Source of the DNA: Aquipuribacter sp. SD81
GTDB lineage: Bacteria > Actinomycetota > Actinomycetes > Actinomycetales > JBBAYJ01
Reading direction: 5' to 3'
DNA length: 64,000 nt
Assembly (NCBI RefSeq): GCF_037153975.1
Contig: NZ_JBBAYJ010000010.1
Coordinates: forward strand, 1-64,000
Shown here: piece after piece, positions 42,797-50,441 of the stretch
Position numbering within the stretch: position 1 is the stretch's first letter
Layout: each line of letters opens with the position of its first letter
Program-made: the position numbers and the translations under genes
The notes under the pieces: generated by a model
Databases searched by the model: none
What the model saw: only the letters and a program-made list of their open reading frames with translations
What the model was told of the DNA's origin: nothing

Positions 42797-43412
42797 CGCG
42801 GCGCGGCGGCGTGCCGGGCGGCGCCGGGTCCGCGGCCCCCGCGGCGACCGTGCGCACGCGCTGCGCGTCGACCCCCTCCGCGAGCAGCACCTCGACCACG
42901 GCCTCCGCACGACCGAGCGACAGCTGGTCCTCCAGGACCGCGTCGCCGCTCGGCTCGGCGAAGCCCGTCACGACGAAGCGGGACGACGGGCCCGCGTCGG
43001 ACACGAGGTCGTCCAGCCGGTCGAGGTCCGCCTCGGGCACGGTGACGGCGCCGGTGTCGAACGACACGACGACGGTCTGGGCGGCGGCGGCGGACGCCTC
43101 CGGCACCGCCTCCTCCTCGCTCGACCGGCTCGTCTCGCCGGGGGCGTCCGACGGGCCCGGGCGCGCGGGCCCGTCGGACGCGCCGGCCGAGGTCTCGCCC
43201 GGTCCCTGCGTCGGCCCCGTCGGGACGGCGGGCGTGGGGGGCGGCGCGGCGACGGCGGTGCCGCCGCCCGCGGCGCCCGGGTCGAGGGCGCGGTCGACGA
43301 GCGCGACCTGCACCGGCACCAGGACGGCGAGGGAGAGGACCCCCGTGGCCACCGCCGGCCACGGGCTGCGTGCCCGGGGCTCGTGGAAGCGGACGGGCCA
43401 GCGGGGGGTCAC
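42774..43412 (-). CDS. OmpA-like domain protein with one membrane anchor
   Basis: A 212-residue protein. A short cytoplasmic start is followed by a membrane helix (WPAVATGVLSLAVLVPVQVAL, about 19-39), then a long Pro/Ser/Glu-rich extracellular linker (45-110). An OmpA/MotB-type C-terminal domain ends it: VVVSFDTGAVTVPEADLDRL, RFVVTGFAEPSGD, QLSLGRAEAVVEVLLAEGV and PRRVSVEL. That domain usually holds peptidoglycan. GTG 43412 overlaps the TGA of the small upstream gene (GTGA). Its 3' end overlaps the exporter gene by 23 bases. Confidence 0.85.
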   Translation of the reverse strand: MTPRWPVRFHEPRARSPWPAVATGVLSLAVLVPVQVALVDRALDPGAAGGGTAVAAPPPTPAVPTGPTQGPGETSAGASDGPARPGPSDAPGETSRSSEEEAVPEASAAAAQTVVVSFDTGAVTVPEADLDRLDDLVSDAGPSSRFVVTGFAEPSGDAVLEDQLSLGRAEAVVEVLLAEGVDAQRVRTVAAGAADPAPPGTPPRRVSVELVP

Positions 43413-43597
43413 CGACCGGACCTGCCGTCCGGCCGCGGCCCGCGCTCCTGCTCCAGCCGGACGAGCGCGAGGGACTCCGCGTCCTGCCGGGTGAGCCGTC
43501 CGACGAAGAACCGCCGGCCCCAGTACAGCCAGCCCACGAGCAGCCCCGCACCGAAGGCGAGCAGGGTCACGACGACCGCCAGGAGGACCCAGCCCAC
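43409..43597 (-). CDS. Small single-helix membrane protein
   Basis: A 62-residue protein with an N-terminal membrane helix (WVLLAVVVTLLAFGAGLLVGWLY) and a charged cytoplasmic tail (RLTRQDAESLALVRLEQER). It is coupled to the OmpA-like gene by a four-base overlap, so the two probably act together in the envelope. No family recognised. Confidence 0.7.
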   Translation of the reverse strand: MGWVLLAVVVTLLAFGAGLLVGWLYWGRRFFVGRLTRQDAESLALVRLEQERGPRPDGRSGR

Positions 43598-43709
43598 GAC
43601 CGACCACCCTCCCTCCGGCTCGCACTGCGCGACGTACCGTCACATGATGACGGGCGTGGTCGCCACTGCACGCGACCTCTGCGTACCCTGCGTGACCCCC
43701 GGAGGACCG

Positions 43710-44696
43710 ATGGTGCACACGATGCGGCAGGACACGACCGTCCGCGACCGAACCGCCACTCGCCGCGACGGCATCCGGTCGGGCCGACGACGGGCTGCTG
43801 CGGCGCGGACCCTCCTCGCCGTCCTCGTGGCCGGGGCGCTCGCGGCGGTCCTCGCCCCGGGTGCGACCGCCTCGGCGGGCGGCTCCGCCCCGGCGTACCT
43901 GCGCCCGGCGCACCTCGTGCCCGAGCTCGGCACGATGGACATCCGGCTCACCCCCTTCTCCGCGGAGGGCGGCGACGGCAGCAACACGGCGCCGCTGCTG
44001 CAGACGTCCGCGTCCTACGGCGGGGTCGGCGACTACGTGCCGCTGGACCCGGGCCGCTACGCGGTCGGTCTGCGCCCGGCCGGCACGGACCCCTCCGAGC
44101 CGCCGCTGCTGCAGCTCACGTTCTCCCTGGCTCCGGGCCAGGCGTACACGGTCGCCGGGCTCGGGTCGGCGTCCGACCCGCGGCTGGAGCTGCTGGAGGA
44201 CCGCCTCGACACGCCCGCCGCGGGCAGCGCCGACGTGCGCGTGCTCGCGGCGTCGGCGCGCGCCCCCGAGGTGACGGTCGCCGTCGCCGGTGAGCAGGTC
44301 GGCACCGCCAGCCTGGGCACCGCGAGCGGCTACAGCGGGGCGCCGGCCGGCACGAGCCCCGTCGAGGTGACGGGCCCCGCGGGGACCGCCGCCGACGACG
44401 AGGTCGACCTGCAGGCGGGCGGGGTGTACACGCTGCTCGTCCTCGACGACACCGACTCCGACGACGGCGTCGAGGTGCGGCCGGTGCTCGACGCCGCCGG
44501 CCCGCAGACGGTGCCGCAGGGTGCCGCCGCCACCGGCTTCGGCGGGCTGGCCGCGCCGGAGCCGGGGTCGCGCGCGGTGACGACGCTCGCCGCGCTCGTC
44601 GCCGGTGCCGCCGCGCTCGTCCTCGTGGTGCTCGGCGTCACGAGGCAGCGACCCGCGCCGGCGCGAGCCCGCAGGACCCGCGCCCGGCGGTCGTGA
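43710..44696 (+). CDS. DUF4397 secreted, sortase-anchored protein
   Basis: A 328-residue exported protein. A long signal region ends in LLAVLVAGALAAVLAPGATA. Two DUF4397 immunoglobulin-like repeats follow (YLRPAHLVPELGTMDIRL, GDYVPLDPGRYAVGLRPAG; SADVRVLAASARAPEVTVAV, GGVYTLLVLDD). Near the C-terminus AAATGFGG precedes a hydrophobic span (VTTLAALVAGAAALVLVVLG) and a basic tail, the layout of a sortase substrate. It is coupled by GTGA to a class F sortase, which is probably its anchoring enzyme. GGAGG lies four bases before ATG 43710. Confidence 0.88.
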   Translation: MVHTMRQDTTVRDRTATRRDGIRSGRRRAAAARTLLAVLVAGALAAVLAPGATASAGGSAPAYLRPAHLVPELGTMDIRLTPFSAEGGDGSNTAPLLQTSASYGGVGDYVPLDPGRYAVGLRPAGTDPSEPPLLQLTFSLAPGQAYTVAGLGSASDPRLELLEDRLDTPAAGSADVRVLAASARAPEVTVAVAGEQVGTASLGTASGYSGAPAGTSPVEVTGPAGTAADDEVDLQAGGVYTLLVLDDTDSDDGVEVRPVLDAAGPQTVPQGAAATGFGGLAAPEPGSRAVTTLAALVAGAAALVLVVLGVTRQRPAPARARRTRARRS

Positions 44697-45514
44697 CGGG
44701 AGCCCGCCACCGCGCGGCCGCACCGCCGCGACGGACGTCGCGGAGCGGCGCGCTCGCCGTGGCGGCGCTCGTCCTGCTCGTCTCGGCGACGGCGACGCTC
44801 GTCGTCCGGGGCCTCGCCCCGGGCGGTGACGGGCCGGCCGCGCTCCCGGCTCCCACCCTGTCGTCCGCGTCGTCGTCCGGCCCGTCGTCCGGCCCGACGT
44901 CCGGCCCGACGTCCGGCCCGACGTCCGGCCCGACGTCCGGGTCGCCGTCGGGATCGGGGTCGCCGTCGTCGTCCGTCGTGCCGCAGTCCCCGGCTCCCTC
45001 GGCGGAGGCGGAGAGCGGGCCGGCCGCCCCGCCCGCGCCGTCGTGGGCGGGAGCCGCCACGGTGGCCGCGGGTGTCGCCCCCGCGCGGCTGCGCGTGCCC
45101 GCGCTCGGGCTCGACGAGCCGCTCGTCGGGCTCGGGGTGCAGGCCGACGGGACGATCGAGGTCCCCGGCGACGCCGGCACCGCGGGCTGGCTGCGGGCGT
45201 CGGCCGTCCCGGGCCGCACCGGCCCCGCGGTGCTCGCCGGGCACGTCGACTCCGCGACGGGGCCCGGCGTGTTCGCGCGGCTCGGCGAGCTGGTCCCGGG
45301 TGACGCCGTCGACGTCGACCTCGCGGACGGCACGACGGTCACCTTCGACGTCGTCGACGTGCAGCAGCACGACAAGGACGACTTCCCCACCGCCGCCGTC
45401 TACGGCCCCACCCCCGTGCCGACCCTGCGGCTCCTCACGTGCGGCGGGGTGTTCGAGCGCGACCGGCGCTCCTACGCCGACAACGTCGTCGTGTTCGCGG
45501 TCGCCCGGACCTGA
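44693..45514 (+). CDS. Class F sortase
   Basis: A 273-residue membrane-anchored transpeptidase. A single N-terminal helix (LAVAALVLLVSATATLVVRG) is followed by a Ser/Gly/Pro-rich stalk built on a 12-base repeat (44876-44935). The sortase domain starts near residue 120: RLRVPALGLDEPLV, PAVLAGHVDSA (catalytic His), LRLLTCGGVFERDRRSYADNVVVFA (catalytic Cys, then Arg). GTG 44693 overlaps the DUF4397 stop, so enzyme and presumed substrate are made together. Confidence 0.9.
   Translation: MTGARHRAAAPPRRTSRSGALAVAALVLLVSATATLVVRGLAPGGDGPAALPAPTLSSASSSGPSSGPTSGPTSGPTSGPTSGSPSGSGSPSSSVVPQSPAPSAEAESGPAAPPAPSWAGAATVAAGVAPARLRVPALGLDEPLVGLGVQADGTIEVPGDAGTAGWLRASAVPGRTGPAVLAGHVDSATGPGVFARLGELVPGDAVDVDLADGTTVTFDVVDVQQHDKDDFPTAAVYGPTPVPTLRLLTCGGVFERDRRSYADNVVVFAVART
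44876..44935. repeat. 12-base tandem repeat coding a sortase stalk
   Basis: Five near-identical copies of TCCGGCCCGACG (first copy with T for A) encode Ser-Gly-Pro-Thr/Ser units in the stalk of the class F sortase. Being in frame, copy number can change stalk length without breaking the gene. Confidence 0.9.
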
Positions 45515-45538
45515 CGAGCGACCGGATCGCACCGCCGG

Positions 45539-45556
45539 CCGACCTCACCCGGTCGG
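45539..45556 (+). terminator. Possible terminator hairpin
   Basis: CCGACC pairs with GGTCGG around a six-base loop, 25 bases after the sortase stop. It is short, so confidence is limited. Confidence 0.35.
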
Positions 45557-45635
45557 AGCATCGAGGCCCGGCCGCGCCGCGACGATGACCCCCCTCGTGC
45601 GCCCGAGGGCGGGTGCCCTGACCGAGAGGGACCTC

Positions 45636-45806
45636 ATGAAGCGCTTCCGCTGCGGCGACGTCGTGCCCGGCTGCTCCGCCACCTTCGTCGGCGGTGAGGA
45701 CGACATCCTCGTGGGGGTCGGCGAGCACGCCGTCCGCGACCACGGCCTCGTCGAGGTGCCCGCCGAGCTCGTCCTCGCCGTCCGCGGCGCGCTGGTCGAC
45801 GCCTGA
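45636..45806 (+). CDS. DUF1059 small protein
   Basis: A 56-residue protein starting MKRFRCGDVVPGCSATF, the diagnostic N-terminus of DUF1059, with two cysteines. ILVGVGEHAVRDHG and an Ala/Val-rich end follow. Family proteins are small, cytoplasmic and of unknown function. ATG 45636 has GAGAGGG just upstream and fits the family start; an in-frame ATG at 45585 would add unconserved residues. Confidence 0.85.
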   Translation: MKRFRCGDVVPGCSATFVGGEDDILVGVGEHAVRDHGLVEVPAELVLAVRGALVDA

Positions 45807-45817
45807 GCGGGACCGAC

Positions 45818-46879
45818 GTGCGGGCCGTCCCCCGGCAGGGCGGCGGCGCGCGGGTGACGGCCGAGGACGCCGTCCGGGCAGTGCTCTCCGACCCCTCGCT
45901 CCTCACGGTCGTCGCGCAGCCGCTCGTCGACCTCACGACGGGCGGGGTGGCCGGCTACGAGGCGCTCGCGCGCGTGCCGGCGGAGTGGGACGTCGCCCCC
46001 GACAGGCTCTTCGCGGCCGCGCACCGGCTCGGGGGCTCGGCCGCCCTGCAGGCGCACGTCTGCGAGGCGGTCCTGCGCCTGCTGCCCGAGCTGCCGGGCG
46101 ACACCTTCCTCACGGTCAACGTCGACCCCGGCGACCTCGTCGCGGCGGGGGCGGTCGCGCCGCTGCTGGCCCGGCGCTCTCTCACCCGCCTCGTCGTGGA
46201 GATCACCGAGCACGCGTGGCCCGACGACACCGCACCGGTCGACGAGGTGGTGGCCCGGCTGCGCGCCGCGGGCGCGCTCGTCGCCGCGGACGACGTGGGG
46301 GCCGGCTACGCGGGGTTGCACCAGCTCATGCGGCTGCGCCCGGACATGGTGAAGGTCGACCGCGGGCTCGTCCGCGAGCTCGGCGACGACCCGGCCGCCG
46401 AGCTGCTCGTGCAGGTCCTCGGCGAGCTGTGCAGCCACCTCGACGCGTGGGTCGTCGTGGAGGGCGTCGAGACCGAGACCCAGCTGGCCGCGCTCGCCCG
46501 GCTGGGCGTGCCGATCGGCCAGGGCTGGCTGCTCGGTCGTCCCGCCGCGCCGTGGGCGGGCTGCGCGGACCCGGAGCTGGTGCGGCGACGCGCGCGCATG
46601 GCCCGGGTGGAGGACACCGTCGCCTCGCTGCTGGACACCGCGCCGCTGGGGCACGTGCGCGACGACGTGGGGACGTACTGGCTGCTCGGTGACGACGGCG
46701 CGGTGCGCGCGACCGTCATGGCGCCCTCGACCCCGGTCGTGGACGCCGCGCAGCGCGCCGTCGCGCGCGGTCCCCGCGAGCGGTGGTCGCCGTTGCTCGT
46801 CACCAGCCGGACCGGCGAGGTGCTCGGGCACGTGCGGGTCGAGTCGCTCGTGACCGCGCTCGCCCGCGCGGCGCGCTGA
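45818..46879 (+). CDS. EAL-domain c-di-GMP phosphodiesterase
   Basis: A protein of about 353 residues (341 if the GTG at 45854 is used). The EAL domain fills residues 15-250 and keeps its catalytic set: YEAL, the Asn of FLTVNVDP, Glu of VVEITEH, AADDVGAGYAGL (DD), the Lys of DMVKVDRG, EGVETETQ and IGQGWLLGRP. The loop-6 sequence DDVGAGY replaces DDFGTGY. The last 90 residues form a small unassigned domain (VGTYWLLGDDGAVRATVM, WSPLLVTSRTG). It would degrade c-di-GMP and could balance the GGDEF-ANTAR enzyme. Confidence 0.88.
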   Translation: MRAVPRQGGGARVTAEDAVRAVLSDPSLLTVVAQPLVDLTTGGVAGYEALARVPAEWDVAPDRLFAAAHRLGGSAALQAHVCEAVLRLLPELPGDTFLTVNVDPGDLVAAGAVAPLLARRSLTRLVVEITEHAWPDDTAPVDEVVARLRAAGALVAADDVGAGYAGLHQLMRLRPDMVKVDRGLVRELGDDPAAELLVQVLGELCSHLDAWVVVEGVETETQLAALARLGVPIGQGWLLGRPAAPWAGCADPELVRRRARMARVEDTVASLLDTAPLGHVRDDVGTYWLLGDDGAVRATVMAPSTPVVDAAQRAVARGPRERWSPLLVTSRTGEVLGHVRVESLVTALARAAR

Positions 46880-46901
46880 GCGTCCCGCGGCGCCCGACGC
46901 G

Positions 46902-48014
46902 TCAGGTCGGCTGGGGACTCCGCTCCGTCCAGTGCGGGGCCACGGGTCCCGGGACCGGGCCCGACGGCAAGACGTCCAGCCACAGCAGGGCGACGTCGTC
47001 GCGCAGCCGCCCGCCGACGTGCTCGCGCAGCGACGCGACCACCGCGTCGAGCAGCGCGTCGGACTCCAGCCCCCCGAGCGGCCGGAGCACGCGCCCGACC
47101 TCGAGGAACCGTCCGTCGGACCCGCGCGCCTCGGTCAGCCCGTCGCTGTGCAGGAGGATCCCCCCGGGCGCCGGGTGCGCGAGACCCGCAGGACGTGCCG
47201 TGCCGGCGCCCAGCCCGAGCGGCACGTCGACCGGCAGCCCGCCCTCGCGGTGCCCGCCGTCGCACGCGAGCAGGAGCGGCTGGGGGTGCCCGCACGACAC
47301 GCCGGTGACGGTGCCGTCGCCCACCTCGAGGACGACCGCCGTCACGAAGTCCTCGGAGCCGCCCTCCGTGGCGACGATCATCTCGAGGGCGGCCACCACG
47401 TCGCGCAGCTCGGGCTCGCGGCGGGCCGCGTCCCGGAACGAGCCCAGGACGTAGTTGGCGAGCCGCACCGCGCCGAGGCCCTTGCCGCGCACGTCGCCGA
47501 CCACGACCCGCACGCCGAAGGGTGTGGCGACGACGTCGTAGAAGTCGCCACCGAGGTCGGCCTCCGCGTCCGCACCGAGGTAGCGGGCCGCGACGCGGAC
47601 CGGGCCGACGCGCTCCGGCATGGGCCGGATGATCGCGTCCGTCACCGCCTCGACGACCCGCTGGGCTCGGGCCACGGTCCGCTCGCCCTGGACCCGGTGC
47701 GCGGCGACGAGGACCGCGACGACGGTGAGCACCGCGAGGACGACGAGCCGCGTCACCTGCGCGGACACCTGTCCGTCGGCGGCCTGCTGCCCGTACAGCC
47801 ACGCGGCGAGGATCGTCACGGCGCCGACGCCGGCCACGGTGAGCGGGCGGCCGAAGACCGCCGACAGCATGGGGACCGCGACGAGCACCCCGACGAACGC
47901 CGTCTTCGGGCCCTCGAGGTGGTCGGCGACGAGGATGCCCGCCACGAGCAGCAGCGGCAGCACGACCGACCCGAGCGGCCGCTCTACCCGGCCCCACCGG
48001 GGCAGACGGGACAT
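46902..48014 (-). CDS. Membrane-bound RsbU/SpoIIE-type PP2C phosphatase
   Basis: A 370-residue protein with four N-terminal membrane helices (for example GSVVLPLLLVAGILVADHL and RLVVLAVLTVVAVLVAAHRV) followed by a PP2C/SpoIIE phosphatase domain (about 135-355). Its signatures are DLGGDFYDVVAT, VVVGDVRGKGLGAVRLANYV, SCGHPQPLLL, LLHSDGLTEARG and RDDVALLWL. The metal acids are present. It probably dephosphorylates an RsbV-like antagonist in response to an envelope signal. It converges on the EAL gene with 22 bases between. Confidence 0.9.
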   Translation of the reverse strand: MSRLPRWGRVERPLGSVVLPLLLVAGILVADHLEGPKTAFVGVLVAVPMLSAVFGRPLTVAGVGAVTILAAWLYGQQAADGQVSAQVTRLVVLAVLTVVAVLVAAHRVQGERTVARAQRVVEAVTDAIIRPMPERVGPVRVAARYLGADAEADLGGDFYDVVATPFGVRVVVGDVRGKGLGAVRLANYVLGSFRDAARREPELRDVVAALEMIVATEGGSEDFVTAVVLEVGDGTVTGVSCGHPQPLLLACDGGHREGGLPVDVPLGLGAGTARPAGLAHPAPGGILLHSDGLTEARGSDGRFLEVGRVLRPLGGLESDALLDAVVASLREHVGGRLRDDVALLWLDVLPSGPVPGPVAPHWTERSPQPT

Positions 48015-48035
48015 GACGACGCCGACCTCCTCCCG

Positions 48036-49646
48036 TCACCGCGACGTCGCACAGCGTGCACCCTCCGGAGCCCGCGTGGCGAGTCGCGGCGCGCGCACCA
48101 CGAGCACCTCGACCCGGCCCGGGTCGCTCGTCGTCGTGAACGGGTGGTCACCCGCCGCCGGCGCCTCGAACGTCGCGAACGTGCGTCCGGGGACGGTGAG
48201 GGCGAAGCCGCCGTCCTCGGCGGTGAGGGTGACGGTGCCCCGGCTGCTGTTGTAGACGGTGACGGGCCGGCCCGGCCGGGCGACGCTGCCGACGTGGGCG
48301 CGGTCGCCGTCCAGGAGCACCCCCACGGACAGCTCCCCGTGGTCGTGGCCGCTCATGTCCTCCAGGCCCGCGGGACCGTCCGCCACGGCCGCAGGGTCCG
48401 GTGCCGCTGGGTCCGCGGCCGCGGGGTCCGGTGCCGCGGGGTCCGGTGCCGCGGGGTCCGGTGCCGCGGGGTCCGTCGCCGCGGGGTCCGTCGCCGCCGG
48501 CGGCCCCGGTGCCGGGCTCGACGCTCCCGCGGGTGCGGGCGGCGGGGAGCCCGCGAGCGCGACGGCGACGGCGACCGTCGCGGCCATCACGACGACCTCC
48601 ACGACGAGCAGCCGACGGAACGCACCCGGCCGTCCCGCCGCGAGCAGCGGGAGCGTCCGGCGCCGGTGGGCGGCGCCCACGACGACGAGCAGGCCGAGCG
48701 CGGCGGACTTGACCGCGAGCAGCACGCCGTACCCGCTGCCGAGAAGCACCGGCACCGCCGCCCACGACGGCGTGCCCGACGGCGAGGCGAGGGCGAGCGC
48801 CGACACCGGGCCGCTCACCCCCAGCACGACGACGGCGGTGACGGCCGTCGGACCGAGCCGCCGGGCGGGCACGAGCGGGTCGGTGAGCCACGCCCGCCAG
48901 CGCACGATCGAGACGACCGCGCCGAGCCACAGGAGGGCGGCCACGACGTGGGCGACGAGCGACCAGGCGACGAGCCGGTGGCCCTCGCCGGCGCCGTGGC
49001 CGGTGAGGACCGGCAGCGCGGCCGCGGCGAGCAGCGGCAGGAGCACGAGGCGACGGGCCGTGCCGTCGGGCACCGCACCGAGCGCCGCGGCGGTGACGGC
49101 GAGGAGGAGCGCGCCGACGGCGGCCGCGGTCCCGGCGGGCAGGCGGGCGACGTCGGCGACGACACCGGGCGACAGCTGCCAGGCCGGCTCGCCGACGAGC
49201 GTGCTCGCGAGCAGGACCAGGCGCAGCGCCTCCGTCACCGCCCAGGCCGCGACGACGGCCCGCGCCCCCCGCCACGCCCGGGCGGCCGCGACACCGGGCG
49301 CACCGCGGACGCGTGGGAGCAGCCAGGCGGCGAGGAGCACGTCGCCGACCGCCACGACGGCGAGCAGACGGCTCGCGAGCGTGAGCGCGGGCAGGCCCCA
49401 ACGGGTCACGAGGCCCGCGTCCGGCAGCCCCGGCGCGGTGGCGGTGGGCGCCCCGCCGCCGGCGCGGAGGGCAGCCACCAGCACGGCGACCAGGAGCGCC
49501 ACGAGGGCGACGGCGGCGAGGACCCCCAGGGCGGACGGCCCGAGGCGGGCCGCAGCACGCGGGCGGCGGAGGCGCGCTGCCGACGTCCCGCGCCGGACGA
49601 CGGGGGCGAGCGGCCGGCCGGGGGTGCCGCCCGCGACCGTCGCCAC
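48036..49646 (-). CDS. CopD-like copper/membrane protein with extracellular domain
   Basis: A 536-residue protein. About eight to nine membrane helices fill residues 40-370 and include the CopD-type region (WSLVAHVVAALLWLGAVVSIVRW; GYGVLLAVKSAALGLLVVVG). A stalk of DPAAP/DPAAT repeats (about 395-435), encoded by 15-base repeats, leads to a C-terminal extracellular domain. That begins MSGHDHGE, a likely metal-binding motif, and has a beta-sandwich look (RPVTVYNSSRGTVTL, FATFEAPAAGDHPF). Copper binding or uptake is the family role; the C-terminal domain's role is inferred. Confidence 0.82.
   Translation of the reverse strand: MATVAGGTPGRPLAPVVRRGTSAARLRRPRAAARLGPSALGVLAAVALVALLVAVLVAALRAGGGAPTATAPGLPDAGLVTRWGLPALTLASRLLAVVAVGDVLLAAWLLPRVRGAPGVAAARAWRGARAVVAAWAVTEALRLVLLASTLVGEPAWQLSPGVVADVARLPAGTAAAVGALLLAVTAAALGAVPDGTARRLVLLPLLAAAALPVLTGHGAGEGHRLVAWSLVAHVVAALLWLGAVVSIVRWRAWLTDPLVPARRLGPTAVTAVVVLGVSGPVSALALASPSGTPSWAAVPVLLGSGYGVLLAVKSAALGLLVVVGAAHRRRTLPLLAAGRPGAFRRLLVVEVVVMAATVAVAVALAGSPPPAPAGASSPAPGPPAATDPAATDPAAPDPAAPDPAAPDPAAADPAAPDPAAVADGPAGLEDMSGHDHGELSVGVLLDGDRAHVGSVARPGRPVTVYNSSRGTVTLTAEDGGFALTVPGRTFATFEAPAAGDHPFTTTSDPGRVEVLVVRAPRLATRAPEGARCATSR
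48388..48495. repeat. 15-base tandem repeat coding a Pro/Ala stalk
   Basis: About seven imperfect copies of GCGGGGTCCGGTGCC (+ strand) encode Asp-Pro-Ala-Ala-Pro/Thr units between membrane and extracellular parts of the CopD-like protein. In-frame copy changes would alter stalk length. Confidence 0.85.
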
Positions 49647-49652
49647 GGTCGC

Positions 49653-50441
49653 TCAGACCTCTCGGGCGAAGATCACGACGTTGTCCTCGAAGTGGCCCGT
49701 GCTCTCCGCGATCGTGCCGCCGCACGTGATGAGGCGGAGCTCGGGACCGGGCGTGTTGCCGTACACCTGCAGGGTCGGGAAACCCTCCTTGGGGAACTGC
49801 TGGACCTCGTAGACCTCGAAGGCCGCGGTCGTGCCGTCGGCCCGGTCCACCTCGACGCGGTCGCCGGGTCGCAGGTCCCCGAGCTCGTAGAACACCGACG
49901 GGCCGCGGGCGGCGCTGCTGACGTGGCCGAGCAGGACGGCGGGACCGACCTCACCAGGGCGCGGCGAGCCGTCGAACCACGCCGCGGTGTCGAAGTCGGG
50001 GCCCTCGGGCACCTCGAGCGTGCCGTCGTCCTGCAGCCCGAGGTGGAGCAGCTCCGAGGAGATCGCGGCGGCGGGGACACGGACCGCGACGGGCGCCGCC
50101 ACGGGGGCCGCCGCGACCGGGGCGGGGCTGGACGTGGACGGCTCCGGCGACGGGGTGGCCGACGGCGGGGCCGCGAGCGCCCGTCCCTGCGCGCCGTCCC
50201 CGGCGGCCGCGCCGGTTGCGGCGGGGGCCGTGGGCGTGGGCGAGGGTGCGGAAGCCGTCGGTGCGGGCGTGGCGCTGACCCCGCCCACGGGGACGGCGGG
50301 GGGCGCCGCGGCGTCCCGGCCCGACAGCCCCGCGACGACCGCGGTGCCGCCGCCGAGGACGAGCAGCACCCCGAGCACCGTCGCGAGGACCGTGCGGGCG
50401 GGACGCCGGGCGGCGCGGGGCCGCCCGGCGTCCGTGGCCAT
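49653..50441 (-). CDS. Class F sortase, second copy
   Basis: A 262-residue sortase. An N-terminal helix (TVLATVLGVLLVLGGGTAVVAG) is followed by a Pro/Ala/Thr-rich stalk (45-120), then the domain: VRVPAAAISSELLHLGL, PAVLLGHVSSA (His), LRLITCGGTIAESTGHFEDNVVIFA (Cys). The Arg that follows the Cys by five in the other sortase of this window is Glu here, so the catalytic Arg may be absent or displaced. Its ATG overlaps the stop of the secreted-protein gene by one base (TGATG), giving another substrate/enzyme pair. Confidence 0.88.
   Translation of the reverse strand: MATDAGRPRAARRPARTVLATVLGVLLVLGGGTAVVAGLSGRDAAAPPAVPVGGVSATPAPTASAPSPTPTAPAATGAAAGDGAQGRALAAPPSATPSPEPSTSSPAPVAAAPVAAPVAVRVPAAAISSELLHLGLQDDGTLEVPEGPDFDTAAWFDGSPRPGEVGPAVLLGHVSSAARGPSVFYELGDLRPGDRVEVDRADGTTAAFEVYEVQQFPKEGFPTLQVYGNTPGPELRLITCGGTIAESTGHFEDNVVIFAREV

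Noticed and set aside
44876-44935. Tandem repeats as a CRISPR array
   Set aside because: Units are 12 bases, directly abutting with no spacers and in frame within a sortase stalk. The repeats at 17792 and 61243 also lack spacers.
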